Assembly: GCA_040881665.1 (NCBI GenBank) | Contig: JBBECT010000007.1 | Span: forward strand, 296,406 to 360,405 | Length of the DNA: 64,000 bases | Reading direction: 5' to 3' | Origin: Actinomycetota bacterium | GTDB lineage: Bacteria; Actinomycetota; UBA4738; HRBIN12 | Part shown: positions 8,547 to 18,538 of the stretch, piece after piece | Numbering within the stretch: the stretch's first letter is position 1 | Layout of the letters: each line of letters starts with the position of its first letter | Notes under the pieces: generated by a model | The model's database searches: none | Told to the model about the DNA's origin: nothing | Seen by the model: the letters and a program-made list of their open reading frames with translations, nothing else | Translations under genes and position numbers: made by a program

Positions 8547-9175
8547 GTCCCCGCCCCCGTCGACGGCTCCGCGACCCGGACGAGGCGGTCGTCCACGTCG
8601 ATCCGCCCCTCCACGAGCGCGCGGAGCGCGGCGGGGAGCAACCGATGCTCGACCTCGTGAACGCGTTCCTCGAGGGTGGACCAGACGTCGTCGCCGCGCA
8701 CCACGATCGCCTCCTGCGCCACGATCGGACCGTGATCGACCTGCTCGTCGACCAGGTGCACCGTGACGCCGGTGATCTTCACGCCCCACGCGAGCGCATC
8801 GGCGACCGAGTCCGCACCGGGGAAGGCCGGGAGCAACGACGGATGCACGTTGAGGATCCGTCCCGCGTACGCCTCGACGGCCTCGGGTCCCAGGACCCGC
8901 ATGAATCCCGCGAGCGCCACGAAACCGATCTCCCGCTCGCGCAGGACCTCGACCAGGGCCGCGGCGTACGCGTCGATCCCCGGATGCGCCTCGGGATCCA
9001 CGTGCACCGCCTCCACCCCCCGATCGGCGGCCCGCCGGAGCGCCCGAGCGTCGGGGCGGTCGGAGACGACCAGCACGACCCACGCACCGACCACGGGGTC
9101 GTCGAGCACGGCCTGGAGGTTCGTCCCGTTCCCGGAGGCGAGGACCGCGATCTTCGGTTCGTCCACGCAGCGCAC
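8543..9175 (-). CDS. purN: Phosphoribosylglycinamide formyltransferase
   Basis: Transfers formyl from 10-formyl-THF to GAR in purine synthesis. Motifs are ASGNGTNLQA (phosphate loop), LAGFMRVLG, catalytic Asn-His in ILNVHPSLLPAF, and the catalytic Asp in DEQVDHGPI. The length of 210 residues is normal. A GTG at 9175 and another three codons later could both start it; neither has a strong ribosome site. It is translationally coupled to purH. Upstream lies a divergent pair of zinc-motif genes that separates it from the sucCD block. Confidence 0.96.
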   Translation of the reverse strand: MRCVDEPKIAVLASGNGTNLQAVLDDPVVGAWVVLVVSDRPDARALRRAADRGVEAVHVDPEAHPGIDAYAAALVEVLREREIGFVALAGFMRVLGPEAVEAYAGRILNVHPSLLPAFPGADSVADALAWGVKITGVTVHLVDEQVDHGPIVAQEAIVVRGDDVWSTLEERVHEVEHRLLPAALRALVEGRIDVDDRLVRVAEPSTGAGT

Positions 9176-9239
9176 GCTAGGCGGGCGAGTGAGAGGGCGT
9201 CAACGCCACGCCGGCACGCACGACCGGACGCCCCGTACG

Positions 9240-9854
9240 ATGAGCACCATGCCGACCGAGAACCGGGTCACCGCCGGCCGGACCGATCGCTGCAGCGAGC
9301 ATCCGGGAACGCAGTCGGTCGCGTCCTGCGACGGATGCGGCCGAGCCCTCTGTATCGCCTGCGCCACCCCCGTCCGAGGGCTGGTCTACGGTGCGGAGTG
9401 CCTGCCCGCGGACGTCGCCGACGCACGGACCGAGTCCCCGGCACCTCGCCCACCCTCGGACCCGGCCCTGCGCCTCGCGGGCATCGCGCTCGGCGTGGCC
9501 ACGCTAGCGACGTTCCTTCCTTGGACCCGGTTCGGCCGAGGATCGGGGATCTTCGGGGCCTGGAACCCCACCTGGGCGGGCGTCGCGGCGATCGCCTTCG
9601 CGCTCGGAGCCCTCGTGTGGGTCGTGGACCGCTCCCGCCCGGGACGCATCGCGTCGGCCCGGATCGCGGAGGCGTTGCTCGTCCTCGCGGCGACGGGGGT
9701 GGCGGCCTCGGTGCTCGCCCTGGTGCGACCTCCGGCGTTCGCTCGACCCTGGCTCGGCCACCTCGTCGCGCTGGCGGCCGGGGTCATCGCGCTCGGGGCG
9801 GCGATCGCGGCGCGTCGCCGTGCCGGCGCGCCTCGGCGGCCCCGCCTGGGGTAG
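9240..9854 (+). CDS. Membrane protein with N-terminal B-box-like zinc finger
   Basis: Unknown function. The N-terminus carries Cys18, His21, Cys30, Cys33, Cys38, Cys41 and Cys54 in the spacing of a B-box-type zinc finger. A Pro-rich linker follows, then about four hydrophobic segments between residues 82 and 195. The tail is Arg-rich. Start choice: ATG 9240, or ATG 9249, which lies 7 bases after a TACGAT -10-like element at 9236-9241 and could be translated from a leaderless mRNA. It is divergent from purN. The next gene on the same strand also begins with a zinc ribbon. Confidence 0.75.
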   Translation: MSTMPTENRVTAGRTDRCSEHPGTQSVASCDGCGRALCIACATPVRGLVYGAECLPADVADARTESPAPRPPSDPALRLAGIALGVATLATFLPWTRFGRGSGIFGAWNPTWAGVAAIAFALGALVWVVDRSRPGRIASARIAEALLVLAATGVAASVLALVRPPAFARPWLGHLVALAAGVIALGAAIAARRRAGAPRRPRLG

Positions 9855-9896
9855 CCTCATGCACGGAAACCGCACCGCGACGGAAGGGACCCGACC

Positions 9897-10832
9897 GTGA
9901 AGAAGTGTCCGTACTGCGCAGAGGAGATCCAGGACGAGGCGATCCTGTGCCGCTACTGCCACAGCGATCTGTCGGCCCCGTTCCCCCAGGGGAAGGGAAC
10001 CGCGCCCGCCGCCGGCGGCGGCCCTGCGACCGCACCCCCCGCCGCAACGGGCCGGGGAGCCGCGGCGCCATCGGGAACCTCGTGGGGGACCACCACACCG
10101 ACCTCGACGTCGGACGCCACATCCACCGAGCCGGCGGCGCAACCGGGTGACAGCCCCACGACGCAGAGTCCGGTGACCCCCAGCGCCTCGACCTCCGGGG
10201 CAACCGGGGCGACCGCGACCGGCGTGACCGGCGCGGGCACCGGCGATGAGATGTGGGGCGTCAAGAGCGCCGGCACGGCCGCGGCCTCACCCGCCGAGGG
10301 ACCCGGCGCGACGATCACCTACACCCACACCGGACAGCGCTACGTGCTCGGCTACGGAGACGACCACTTCGGGATCTGGGACCGGCAGACACCGGATACC
10401 CCGGCCGAACGGTTCCCCCGGACCGACGACGGCTGGCGGCAGGCCTGGCAGCGGTACGCCGCTCTCGAACCCGGGAACGTCGCCGTCGAGCAGACCCAGG
10501 CCACCCCGACGACCGGCACCGCACAGCCCGCCACGACGACCGACCCCGCCGCAATCGTGGGGAACGCGGGCGGAGGTCCCGCCGGAGGGGCGACGGCGCC
10601 GATCCAGTCGGCGGGCGTGTCCCAGACGAGTGGATCGGCCGCCACCCAGTACACCCACTCCGGGCAGCGCTACCTACTCGGCTACGGGGGCGACTTCTTC
10701 GGGATCTGGGACCGCAACCAGCTCTCCGAGCCGGTGCGCCGCTACCCGCGCACCGACGCCGGATGGCGCCAAGCCTGGCAGGAGTTCGTCGCGTGGGAGC
10801 CGAACAGCGTGGAGGTCGGGATCGGCGGGTGA
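9897..10832 (+). CDS. Zinc-ribbon protein with two copies of an unnamed ~55-residue domain
   Basis: Unknown function. GTG start preceded by GGAAGGGA. Residues 4-21 form a zinc ribbon (CPYC, then CRYC). A long Ala/Thr/Pro/Gly-rich linker leads to two homologous modules, at about residues 142-196 and 252-306. Each carries YTH-S/T-GQRY, LGYG, FGIWDR, R-x-PRTD-x-GWRQAWQ and EP. The modules look like small aromatic-rich folds, spaced by a second low-complexity linker. No signal peptide or membrane segment is visible, so it is likely cytoplasmic. Confidence 0.75.
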   Translation: MKKCPYCAEEIQDEAILCRYCHSDLSAPFPQGKGTAPAAGGGPATAPPAATGRGAAAPSGTSWGTTTPTSTSDATSTEPAAQPGDSPTTQSPVTPSASTSGATGATATGVTGAGTGDEMWGVKSAGTAAASPAEGPGATITYTHTGQRYVLGYGDDHFGIWDRQTPDTPAERFPRTDDGWRQAWQRYAALEPGNVAVEQTQATPTTGTAQPATTTDPAAIVGNAGGGPAGGATAPIQSAGVSQTSGSAATQYTHSGQRYLLGYGGDFFGIWDRNQLSEPVRRYPRTDAGWRQAWQEFVAWEPNSVEVGIGG

Positions 10833-10848
10833 GGTCGCGAGCGGCCGT

Positions 10849-12090
10849 TCAACGCTGCGGTCGGTACCGCGCGGCGAGCCAGGATCCGGCCCCGCCTCCG
10901 ACGAGACCCCACGCGAGCCCGAGGATCGAGGCGATCCACGGGTCCGGCCCGTAGCGGACCGATCCGTCCACGCCGGCGAGCAGCGCTCCGGACAGGGTCA
11001 CGCCGCTCAGCAGCGACGCGACGCCGAGCGTGAGCCCGAAGACCACGCCCGCCGCCGCTCCCGGCACGGCCGGCGGCCAGCGCGCGGAACTCGCGCGTGC
11101 GGCGTGCACCCCGCCCGCGACCGTGGCCGCCAGCGGCACGAGCGGCAGCAGCAGGAACTCCCACGGCGCGCCCCGGGTGGCCGGCGAGCTCCCGGTTCCC
11201 GGCGTGAGCAGATCGAGGGAGATCTCCTCGGGGAGCGTGTCCAGGCACACCGCGTCGATGTTCACGCGGGCCGAGACGATCTCGTCGCAGCCACCCGTGG
11301 CGACGGCGAGCAGCCAGACCGACTGGTTCGGAAGCGCGAGCACGTGATGACCCACCGCGGCCGCCGTCACCGCCCCCGACGAGCCGGTCACCGTCCGAAC
11401 GTACGCAGCCGTCGCGTCCGGACGGGTCGCCGCGATCAGCAGCGCGAAGCCAAGGGCGCCGAGCATCGCGATCAGAAGCATCTTCGTTCCCGCCTCCACG
11501 GCGACACGCAGGAGAGCTCGCCCGTCCCCACCGCGAGGCGAGGTCGCCGAGAGCCCGCCCGCCGCGCCCGCGAGGCCGGCGAGCAGGGTCGGCCACACGA
11601 ACGCAGCCAGGAGCTCGGGCTGGACCTGCACGTCGTTGATGACCGGGTTCCGCGGCAAGGAGACCGAGATCCCGATCAGGTGCCCGACCACGACGCAGCC
11701 CGCCAGGGTCAGGACGCCGACGACGGGACCGACCGACGCCCCGGCGACCACCCGTACCCACCCTTCCCCCGCGACGCGGGCGGCCCGCCGGCCCGAATCC
11801 CACGCCGCCCACACCAGCACCGCCGTTCCGGTGAGCAGGGTGACGGCCACGCCCCCCGACAGCGGCGCCGCCTGGGCCCCGCTCGCGCGGGTGAGGAGGT
11901 CGAGCGGCACGGCCAGGAAGGAACACGTGTAGAGCCAGCCGATCCTGGGTGTGGTGCCGAGCGAACCGGGCCCACCGCCGATCCACACCGCGAGCGCGAC
12001 CGCCTGGCCCACGAGGGTCACCGCGGCGAACGCGAGCGCGCCACGGACCAGCGCCGTCCGCATCCATCGCGGGACGGCGGCCGGCTTCAC
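10849..12090 (-). CDS. Polytopic membrane protein in the PerM/DUF6350 position
   Basis: The GTG start overlaps the sucD stop (GTGA), giving 413 residues with about nine to ten hydrophobic segments and a polar loop around residues 240-275 that contains two Cys. In mycobacteria and streptomycetes a DUF6350-type membrane protein (PerM, linked to cell-division integrity in M. tuberculosis) lies between sucD and purN. Position and topology agree here, but I see no short diagnostic motif, so the family assignment is an inference from gene order. Translation is coupled to succinyl-CoA synthetase. Confidence 0.7.
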   Translation of the reverse strand: MKPAAVPRWMRTALVRGALAFAAVTLVGQAVALAVWIGGGPGSLGTTPRIGWLYTCSFLAVPLDLLTRASGAQAAPLSGGVAVTLLTGTAVLVWAAWDSGRRAARVAGEGWVRVVAGASVGPVVGVLTLAGCVVVGHLIGISVSLPRNPVINDVQVQPELLAAFVWPTLLAGLAGAAGGLSATSPRGGDGRALLRVAVEAGTKMLLIAMLGALGFALLIAATRPDATAAYVRTVTGSSGAVTAAAVGHHVLALPNQSVWLLAVATGGCDEIVSARVNIDAVCLDTLPEEISLDLLTPGTGSSPATRGAPWEFLLLPLVPLAATVAGGVHAARASSARWPPAVPGAAAGVVFGLTLGVASLLSGVTLSGALLAGVDGSVRYGPDPWIASILGLAWGLVGGGAGSWLAARYRPQR

Positions 12091-12956
12091 CCCGTCGTCG
12101 ACGCCACGAGCTCGGCGACCTCGGTGGGTGTCCGCCCGACCCGCACGCCCGACCCCTCGAGCGCCTCGGCCTTGGCCTGCGCCGTTCCCGACGACCCGGT
12201 GACGATCGCACCGGCGTGCCCCATCCGCTTGCCGGCCGGGGCCGTGAACCCGGCGATGTAGCCGACGACCGGTTTCGTCACGTGTTCGGAGATGTAGGCG
12301 GCAGCGCGTTCTTCCGCATCGCCGCCGATCTCGCCGACCATCACGATCAGATCGGTCTCGGGGTCGTCTTCGAACAGCGCCAGCGAGCCGATATGGTCGA
12401 TCCCGTTGACCGGATCGCCCCCCATCCCGACGCACGTGGATTGCCCGAGCCCCCGCTGCGTGAGCTCGTTCACGATCTGGTACACGAGCGTTCCCGAACG
12501 CGAGACGAGACCCACGCGGCCGGGCGTACACACCTCGCCGGGGATGATGCCGACGTTCGCCTTGCCCGGCGAGATCAGCCCGGGACAGTTCGGTCCGACG
12601 AGCACCGATCCCTTGCCCCGCAGGTAACTCGCGACATCGGCCATGTCGGTGACGGGGATGCCCTCGGTGATGCACACGATCAGCTCAACGCCGGCATCGG
12701 CCGCCTCGCGGATCGCCTCGGCCGCGAAGCGCGGAGGAACGAAGATCAGGGAGGTGTTCACCTCGGCTGTGGCCACGGCGTCGGCGACCGTGTCGAAGAC
12801 CGGGATGGCCTCGACGTCCTGCCCGCCCTTGCCGGGGGTGACCCCCGCCACGATGTTCGTGCCGTAGTCCCTGTTGCGCAGCGTGTGGAACGTTCCCTCC
12901 CGGCCCGTGATCCCCTGCACCACGACGCGGGTCGACCGATCGATCAGGATCGCCAT
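12087..12956 (-). CDS. sucD: Succinyl-CoA synthetase, alpha subunit
   Basis: Forms a complex with SucC to convert succinyl-CoA to succinate with substrate-level ATP/GTP formation. The 289 residues show the CoA-binding start ([18 protein letters not shown]), [20 protein letters not shown] and the phosphohistidine loop GHAGAIV at the C-terminal part. The gene begins 3 bases after the sucC stop. The downstream membrane gene starts within its stop codon. Confidence 0.97.
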   Translation of the reverse strand: MAILIDRSTRVVVQGITGREGTFHTLRNRDYGTNIVAGVTPGKGGQDVEAIPVFDTVADAVATAEVNTSLIFVPPRFAAEAIREAADAGVELIVCITEGIPVTDMADVASYLRGKGSVLVGPNCPGLISPGKANVGIIPGEVCTPGRVGLVSRSGTLVYQIVNELTQRGLGQSTCVGMGGDPVNGIDHIGSLALFEDDPETDLIVMVGEIGGDAEERAAAYISEHVTKPVVGYIAGFTAPAGKRMGHAGAIVTGSSGTAQAKAEALEGSGVRVGRTPTEVAELVASTTG

Positions 12957-12959
12957 CGC

Positions 12960-14102
12960 TCACACCCCCGCTTTCGCCAGATCGGCGGCCTGCTGCGCCG
13001 CCTCGAGCATCGTGGCGGCCGGAACGATCTTCGGGTTCGCGGCCTCCGTGAGGATCCGCCGTCCCTCTTCCGCGTTCGTGCCGTCCAGCCGAACCACCAG
13101 GGGCACCTTCGCCTCGACCTTCTCGAGCGCCCCGAGGATCCCGTGCGCGATCAGGTCGCCCCGCGTGATGCCGCCGAAGATGTTGATCAAGACCGACCGC
13201 ACGCTCGGATCGGACAGGATCACCTCGAGGGAGGTCGCCATCGACTCGGCGCTCGCGCCGCCCCCGACGTCGAGGAAGTTCGCGGCCTTGGCTCCCGCCT
13301 GGTCGACGACGTCGAGCGTGGACATAACCAGACCCGCGCCGTTGCCGATGATCCCCACCGTGCCGTCGAGCTTCACGTACTGCAGACCGGCGTCCTGCGC
13401 CCGCTGCTCGACGGGATCGACCGGGAACGAGTCCTTCAACCCCTCGATCTCCGCCTGGCGGTACAGCGCGTTGTCGTCGACGGTGACCTTCGCGTCGAGC
13501 GCGACAACCCGCCCGTCGGTCAGCAGGACGAGCGGGTTCACCTCGACGAGGGTCGCGTCCGCGTCGCGGAGCACCGACCACAGGCGGTGGAGGATGTCGG
13601 TGGCCCCCGCACGCGCCTCGGTGGGCAGGGTTCCGGTCAGCCGCAGCGTGTGGTAACCGCGCAGGCCCAGCATCGCGTCGATGTGCACGCGCCGGATCGC
13701 CTCGGGCCGTTCCTCCGCGAGGGTCTCGATGTCCATCCCGCCCTCGGCCGTGAGCATCGCGAGGTAGTCCTTCGTCGATCGGTCGAGCAGGATCGACGTG
13801 TAGAACTCCTGCGCGATCGGCAGCAGCTCCTCGACGAGGACCCGGGTGACGGGCAGACCCTTGAACTCGGTGCCGAGCATCGTTCCCGCGGCGTCGGCGA
13901 CTTCCTCGACCGTCCCGGCGACGACGACACCCCCGGCCTTGCCCCGGCCGCCGGCCTGCACCTGCACCTTGACGACGCCGCCGCCACCCAGCTCGCGGGC
14001 GGCCGCGCGGGCCTCGTCGACGGCCTCGGCCACGATGCCGCGGGGAACGGGGATCCCGTGCCGCGCGAAGAGTTCCTTGCCTTGATGCTCGTAGAGGTCC
14101 AT
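12960..14102 (-). CDS. sucC: Succinyl-CoA synthetase, beta subunit
   Basis: ATP-grasp subunit that binds nucleotide and succinate. The start at 14102 (MDLYEHQGKELFARHGIPVP) is the family N-terminus, giving 380 residues; the frame extends upstream without similarity. Seen are KVQVQAGGRGKAGGV, EVNPLV, LDAKVTVDDNALYR, and the succinate-site run NIFGGITRGD. The upstream neighbour is a B12-binding mutase subunit, whose product succinyl-CoA is this enzyme's substrate. Confidence 0.97.
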   Translation of the reverse strand: MDLYEHQGKELFARHGIPVPRGIVAEAVDEARAAARELGGGGVVKVQVQAGGRGKAGGVVVAGTVEEVADAAGTMLGTEFKGLPVTRVLVEELLPIAQEFYTSILLDRSTKDYLAMLTAEGGMDIETLAEERPEAIRRVHIDAMLGLRGYHTLRLTGTLPTEARAGATDILHRLWSVLRDADATLVEVNPLVLLTDGRVVALDAKVTVDDNALYRQAEIEGLKDSFPVDPVEQRAQDAGLQYVKLDGTVGIIGNGAGLVMSTLDVVDQAGAKAANFLDVGGGASAESMATSLEVILSDPSVRSVLINIFGGITRGDLIAHGILGALEKVEAKVPLVVRLDGTNAEEGRRILTEAANPKIVPAATMLEAAQQAADLAKAGV

Positions 14103-14109
14103 CGGTCTC

Positions 14110-14502
14110 CTAGTCGAGGCGTTCGTGCAGCCAGTCCACGATGTCGGTGGTGCTGGCCCCCGGGGTGAAGATCTTCTCGATCCCCGCGGTCTCGAGCTGC
14201 TCGATGTCCTCGGCGGGGACGATCCCTCCGCCGAACACCACGACATCCTCGGCGCCGCGCGCGCGGAGCTGCTGCACCACCTTCGGGAACAGGGTCATGT
14301 GCGCGCCGGAGTGCGAGGAAAGGCCGACCGCGGCGGCGTCCTCCTGGATCGCGGTCTCGGCGATCTGTTCGGGCGTCTGGTGCAGACCTGTGTAGATCAC
14401 CTCGAAGCCTCCGTCACGCAGGGCGCGCGCGATGATCTTGGCCCCGCGGTCGTGCCCGTCGAGGCCCGGCTTCGCGACGATCACTCGGGTGCGCCGGGGC
14501 AT
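14110..14502 (-). CDS. Cobalamin-binding subunit of methylmalonyl-CoA-type mutase
   Basis: A 130-residue stand-alone B12-binding domain. It carries the DxHxxG cobalamin-ligand motif ([10 protein letters not shown]), SSHSGAH and FGGGIVP, the three loops that hold the lower axial His and the nucleotide tail. Such small subunits pair with a separate catalytic subunit, which is not in this window. It starts the transcript that runs into sucC 7 bases downstream, consistent with feeding succinyl-CoA into the TCA cycle. A TACACT -10-like element lies 9 bases before the ATG, with no ribosome site. Confidence 0.88.
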   Translation of the reverse strand: MPRRTRVIVAKPGLDGHDRGAKIIARALRDGGFEVIYTGLHQTPEQIAETAIQEDAAAVGLSSHSGAHMTLFPKVVQQLRARGAEDVVVFGGGIVPAEDIEQLETAGIEKIFTPGASTTDIVDWLHERLD

Positions 14503-14542
14503 GGCGCGGGCAGTGTAGCGAAACGCCCTAGACTCCTCGCCG

Positions 14543-16000
14543 ATGGTTGAAGCCTACGTCTGGCCGCAGAGCTACCGCCCCGGGGAACGCGTCGGTCTGC
14601 GGATCTCGAGCGACGCGGACCGGGTCGATGTCGCCGTCCGCCGTGAAGGAGCCACGCCCGAGATCGTCCGGCAGCTCGAGGGCATCGTGGCAGCGCCGCA
14701 GGCGATCCCGGACGACGCCTCGGCCGGAGGCTGCGACTGGGAGCCGGCCGCCTCGGTCGAGGCGCCGGACCGCTCGGGCATGTACACGGTGACCGTCTCG
14801 GCGGGCGACGAGCGGGCCGAGACGTTCTTCGTCGTCCGACCCGATCCCGCGGACCCGGCGCCGATCGTGCTCGTGTTGTCCACCGCGACCTACAACGCCT
14901 ACAACGATTGGGGCGGGCCGTCCCTGTACACCGGCGGAACACGCGTCTCGTTCGACCGCCCGCTCGCGACCGGCTTCGTCCACAAACCCGAACCGGCGCG
15001 CAAGAAGACCCAGCCCGATCCCGACCGCGAGGCCCGCTACTACTTCGAATGGGCCGAACCGAACGGCCTGTCGGTGTGGAGCGGTGGCAGCGGGTGGTGG
15101 AACTGGGAACGACCGTTCCTGGCGTGGGCACAGGCCGAGGGATTCGCGGTCGACATCGCCGTCTCGCAGGACCTCGAGCTGCATCCCGAGGTACTGGAGG
15201 GCCACCGACTCTACGCGTCGGTCGGCCACGACGAGTACTGGTCGTGGGCGATGCGCGACGCGGTCGAGGGCTTCGTTGCGGACGGGGGGAACGCCGTCTT
15301 CCTCACGGGGAACACGTCCTATTGGCAGGTTCGCCCCGCAGACGGGTTCCGCGCGATGACCTGCTTCAAATACGGGGCCGACGACGACCCCGTGATCGGC
15401 ACGGACGACGAGCGGCGGCTCTCGGGGGCATGGTCCGACCGCCGGATCGCCCGTCCCGAGAACGCGATGACGGGGCTGTCGTTCACCCGCGGCGGGTACT
15501 CGCGCTACGGGCTCGGCGTCCCGCGGGCCTCCGGCGGCTTCACGGTGTGGCGTCCGGATCACTGGGCCTTCGAGGGATCCGACCTCCGCTACGGCGATCT
15601 GCTCGGCGGGGCCGACACCATCGCGGCCTACGAGCTGGACGGCTGCGAGCTCCAGTTGGTGGACGGTCTGCCCGTTCCCACCCACGCCGACGCGGCCCCC
15701 GAGAGCCTCGAGGTCCTCGCGACCGCGCCGGCCCGGCTCTGGAAGCAGGACGAGCAACCGAGCCGCTATTCCCACGAGCCCGGCGAGCTCGAGCACGTCG
15801 CGATGGCGCTGTGGGGCGAGGACTGGGAGCAGCACGCGCGACACGTGACGAACAACCATGCGGTGATCGGCACCTTCGGTGTCCCGAACGGCGGCACGGT
15901 GTTCACCGCGGGCTGCACCGATTGGGCCTACGGGATCGAGGGCGGAGACGCAGCGGTGCGACGGATCACCCGCAACGTCCTCGACCGCCTGTCGGCCTAG
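14543..16000 (+). CDS. N,N-dimethylformamidase beta-subunit-like protein
   Basis: The 485 residues begin with a beta-sandwich-like region (about 1-105) and continue with the domain known from the C-terminal part of the DMFase large subunit. Its characteristic strings include [57 protein letters not shown] and [15 protein letters not shown]. No signal peptide or small DMFase subunit is present. The family is widespread in soil bacteria, mostly without known substrates, so amidase activity on dimethylformamide should not be assumed. A -10-like TAGACT at 14529-14534 sits 8 bases before the ATG. Confidence 0.8.
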   Translation: MVEAYVWPQSYRPGERVGLRISSDADRVDVAVRREGATPEIVRQLEGIVAAPQAIPDDASAGGCDWEPAASVEAPDRSGMYTVTVSAGDERAETFFVVRPDPADPAPIVLVLSTATYNAYNDWGGPSLYTGGTRVSFDRPLATGFVHKPEPARKKTQPDPDREARYYFEWAEPNGLSVWSGGSGWWNWERPFLAWAQAEGFAVDIAVSQDLELHPEVLEGHRLYASVGHDEYWSWAMRDAVEGFVADGGNAVFLTGNTSYWQVRPADGFRAMTCFKYGADDDPVIGTDDERRLSGAWSDRRIARPENAMTGLSFTRGGYSRYGLGVPRASGGFTVWRPDHWAFEGSDLRYGDLLGGADTIAAYELDGCELQLVDGLPVPTHADAAPESLEVLATAPARLWKQDEQPSRYSHEPGELEHVAMALWGEDWEQHARHVTNNHAVIGTFGVPNGGTVFTAGCTDWAYGIEGGDAAVRRITRNVLDRLSA

Positions 16001-16024
16001 GCGTCCGCTCGTACACTCGCCACC

Positions 16025-16189
16025 ATGGGGAGCAAACGGATCCGCTTCCGACCACCCGGGCTCAAGCAGACCACGAAGGTCGGCACGCTCGGACCGTTCC
16101 GGGGGCGGATGGGCGTCGCCTGGGTCGTCGCCCCGCTCGTCGCAGGCATCCTGATCCTCGTCGCCGGCTTCTTCGCCCTCCGGGGCTAG
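16025..16189 (+). CDS. Small single-pass membrane protein (54 residues)
   Basis: Unrecognised. The N-terminal half is basic (MGSKRIRFRPPGLKQTTKVG) and the C-terminal half is one hydrophobic helix (residues about 31-52) ending in Leu-Arg-Gly. This gives a tail-anchored topology with a positive cytoplasmic side. A -10-like TACACT at 16012-16017 lies exactly 7 bases before the ATG and there is no ribosome site, as expected for a leaderless mRNA. The stop overlaps the convergent pcrA stop. Coding potential rests on composition and context only. Confidence 0.6.
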   Translation: MGSKRIRFRPPGLKQTTKVGTLGPFRGRMGVAWVVAPLVAGILILVAGFFALRG

Positions 16190-18495
16190 TCCGCCTTCTT
16201 CGTGATCGGGGCGTAGGCGAGGAGCAGGCGTTTCTCCCCCACCTGCTCGAACCGGACCGTGGCCTGGACCTCCTGTCCGCGGCCCTGGATGTCCAGGACG
16301 ACGCCTTCCCCCCAGCGCTCGTGGACGACCGTATCGCCGGCTGCCACGTCGACGACCTCGCGCTTGGGTTGAGCGACACCACGGCCGGACGCGACGGCGT
16401 TCGCCGCGCTGAAGGTTCCCGCGAGTCCGCTCATCCCGCCGCCTCCGGAACGCTGAGCGATGGGCTCGGGGTCGCGGCGCCCCCAGGTACGGCTCGTGCT
16501 CTCGGACTCGATCGACTCGATGAGGTCCTCCGGCAGCTCGCCGAGGAACCGGCTCGGCGGGTTATAGCTCGTCTGTCCGAACAGCGTGCGGCTCCACGCG
16601 TGGCAGAGGTAGAGACGCTGCTGTGCGCGGGTCACGCCGACGTAGGCGAGGCGACGTTCCTCCTCGAGCTGGTTCGCGTCGCCCATCGACCGGTAGTGCG
16701 GGAACACGCCGTCCTCCAGGCCGACGATGAACACGATCGGGAACTCCAGGCCCTTCGCGTTGTGCATCGTCATCAGCGTCACCGTCGAGGTGTCGCCGTC
16801 GTACTCGTCCTGCTCGCCGACCAGCGCGACCGACTCGAGGAAGTCCGGCAGGGATCCGTCCGGGTCGCGCTGCTCGAACTCGGCCGCGACCCCGACGAGC
16901 TCGCGGAGGTTCTCGATACGTCCCTCGGCCTCGATCGTGCGGTCGGCCTGAAGCTCGAACAGGTAGCCGGACTCCTCCGACGCGGCGTCGACCATCCGCG
17001 CGGGACCGGCGCCGTCGGCGTGCGCCGCGGCGAGCTTGTCCATGATCTCGACGAACCCCGCGACGGCGCCCTTCGCACGAGCGGCGAGCGTGGAGATCTC
17101 GTCCACGCGCCGGCACGCCAGGAGGAACGGGATCTGTTCGTCGGCGGCGAACGACTCCAGCGCGGCGACCGTCGCGTCGCCGATCCCGCGCTTGGGAGCG
17201 TTGATCACGCGCCGGGCGGACACGACGTCCTGCGGGTTCACGAGCAACCGGAGGTAGGCGAGCACGTCCTTGATCTCGCGCCGCTGGTAGAAGCGCACGC
17301 CCCCGACGACCTTGTAGGGGATGCCCGCGCGCAGGAACGTGTCCTCGAGGACACGCGACTGCGCGTTGATCCGGTAGAAGACCGCGATGTCGGCGTACCG
17401 ATGGCCCTCCTCGGTGCTCAGGCGCTGGACCTCCTCGGCGACGAACGCGGCCTCCTCGTGCTCGTCGTTGGCCAGGTAGCGCACCGCCAGATCCCCGCCT
17501 GCGATCTCCGACCACAGGCTCTTGGGCTTGCGCTGCACGTTGTGCTCGATCAACGCGTTCGCGATCGCGAGGATGTTCTGCGTCGACCGGTAGTTCTGTT
17601 CCATCAGGAACACCGCGGCGTCGGGATAGTCGCGTTCGAAGTCGAGGAGGTTCGCGATCGTCGCCCCGCGCCAGCTGTAGACACCCTGGTCGGCGTCGCC
17701 CACTACACAGACGTTGCGGTACTTCGCGGCGAGCAGGTTCACGAGCTCGTACTGCGCTCGGTTCGTGTCCTGGTACTCGTCGATCATGACGTAGCGGAAC
17801 CGCTCCTGGTAGTGCTCGAGCACCTCCGGGTGCTCGCGGAACAGGCGCACGACCAGCGCGATCAGGTCGTCGAAGTCGAGCGCGCCGGCCGCGTGCTTGC
17901 GCTTCTCGTACTCGGTGTAGGCCTCGGCCACCACCTGCTCGAAGAAGGTCCCGGCAGCACGGGCGTAGGTCTCGGCGTCGGTCACGTTGTCCTTCGCCCG
18001 TCCGATCGCCGCGGCGACGGCACGGGGCGCGAACCGCTTGGGGTCGGCGTTCGCATCTTTGAGAACCTGTGCGAGCAATCGTTCGGTGTCGCCGTCGTCG
18101 TAGATCGTGAAGCTCGACGGCAACCCGAGATGCTCGTGCTCGCGCCGCAGCATCCGTGCGCACGCGGAGTGGAACGTGAGGATCCACATGCCCTTGGCCA
18201 CGCGCCCGCCGAGCAGGCCCTCGACACGCGAGGCCATCTCGTTCGCCGCCTTGTTCGTGAACGTGATCGCGAGCACCGAACCGGGCGAGACACGCCGTTC
18301 GCGGATCAGATAGGCGATCCTGTTGGTCAGGGCTCGGGTCTTGCCCGAGCCGGCGCCCGCGACGATCAGCACCGGCCCCTCCGTGTGCAAGACGGCCTCG
18401 GCCTGCACATCGTTGAGCCCGTCGAGCAGGGGGCTCCGACGGCCTTCGTCCACGCCGATGCCCTCGAGGGACGGTTGGGGGGTTTCCGGGGTCAC
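16186..18495 (-). CDS. pcrA: ATP-dependent DNA helicase PcrA/UvrD
   Basis: Superfamily 1A 3'-5' helicase in repair and replication-fork maintenance. The 769 residues show Walker A AGAGSGKT with Lys52, motif Ia AITFTNKAANEM, Walker B MIDEYQDTN, motif III GDADQGVYSWRGA, motif IV EQNYRST, motif V TMHNAKGLEFP and motif VI VGVTRAQQ. The C-terminus has the VVHERWGEGVV Tudor-like module typical of PcrA. In actinobacteria pcrA lies next to sucC, as nearly here. It is downstream of the permease gene on the same strand. Confidence 0.96.
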   Translation of the reverse strand: MTPETPQPSLEGIGVDEGRRSPLLDGLNDVQAEAVLHTEGPVLIVAGAGSGKTRALTNRIAYLIRERRVSPGSVLAITFTNKAANEMASRVEGLLGGRVAKGMWILTFHSACARMLRREHEHLGLPSSFTIYDDGDTERLLAQVLKDANADPKRFAPRAVAAAIGRAKDNVTDAETYARAAGTFFEQVVAEAYTEYEKRKHAAGALDFDDLIALVVRLFREHPEVLEHYQERFRYVMIDEYQDTNRAQYELVNLLAAKYRNVCVVGDADQGVYSWRGATIANLLDFERDYPDAAVFLMEQNYRSTQNILAIANALIEHNVQRKPKSLWSEIAGGDLAVRYLANDEHEEAAFVAEEVQRLSTEEGHRYADIAVFYRINAQSRVLEDTFLRAGIPYKVVGGVRFYQRREIKDVLAYLRLLVNPQDVVSARRVINAPKRGIGDATVAALESFAADEQIPFLLACRRVDEISTLAARAKGAVAGFVEIMDKLAAAHADGAGPARMVDAASEESGYLFELQADRTIEAEGRIENLRELVGVAAEFEQRDPDGSLPDFLESVALVGEQDEYDGDTSTVTLMTMHNAKGLEFPIVFIVGLEDGVFPHYRSMGDANQLEEERRLAYVGVTRAQQRLYLCHAWSRTLFGQTSYNPPSRFLGELPEDLIESIESESTSRTWGRRDPEPIAQRSGGGGMSGLAGTFSAANAVASGRGVAQPKREVVDVAAGDTVVHERWGEGVVLDIQGRGQEVQATVRFEQVGEKRLLLAYAPITKKAD

Positions 18496-18538
18496 GCGCC
18501 CATCCTACGCGCGGCGAGGGACGCGCCCGGATGCGACG

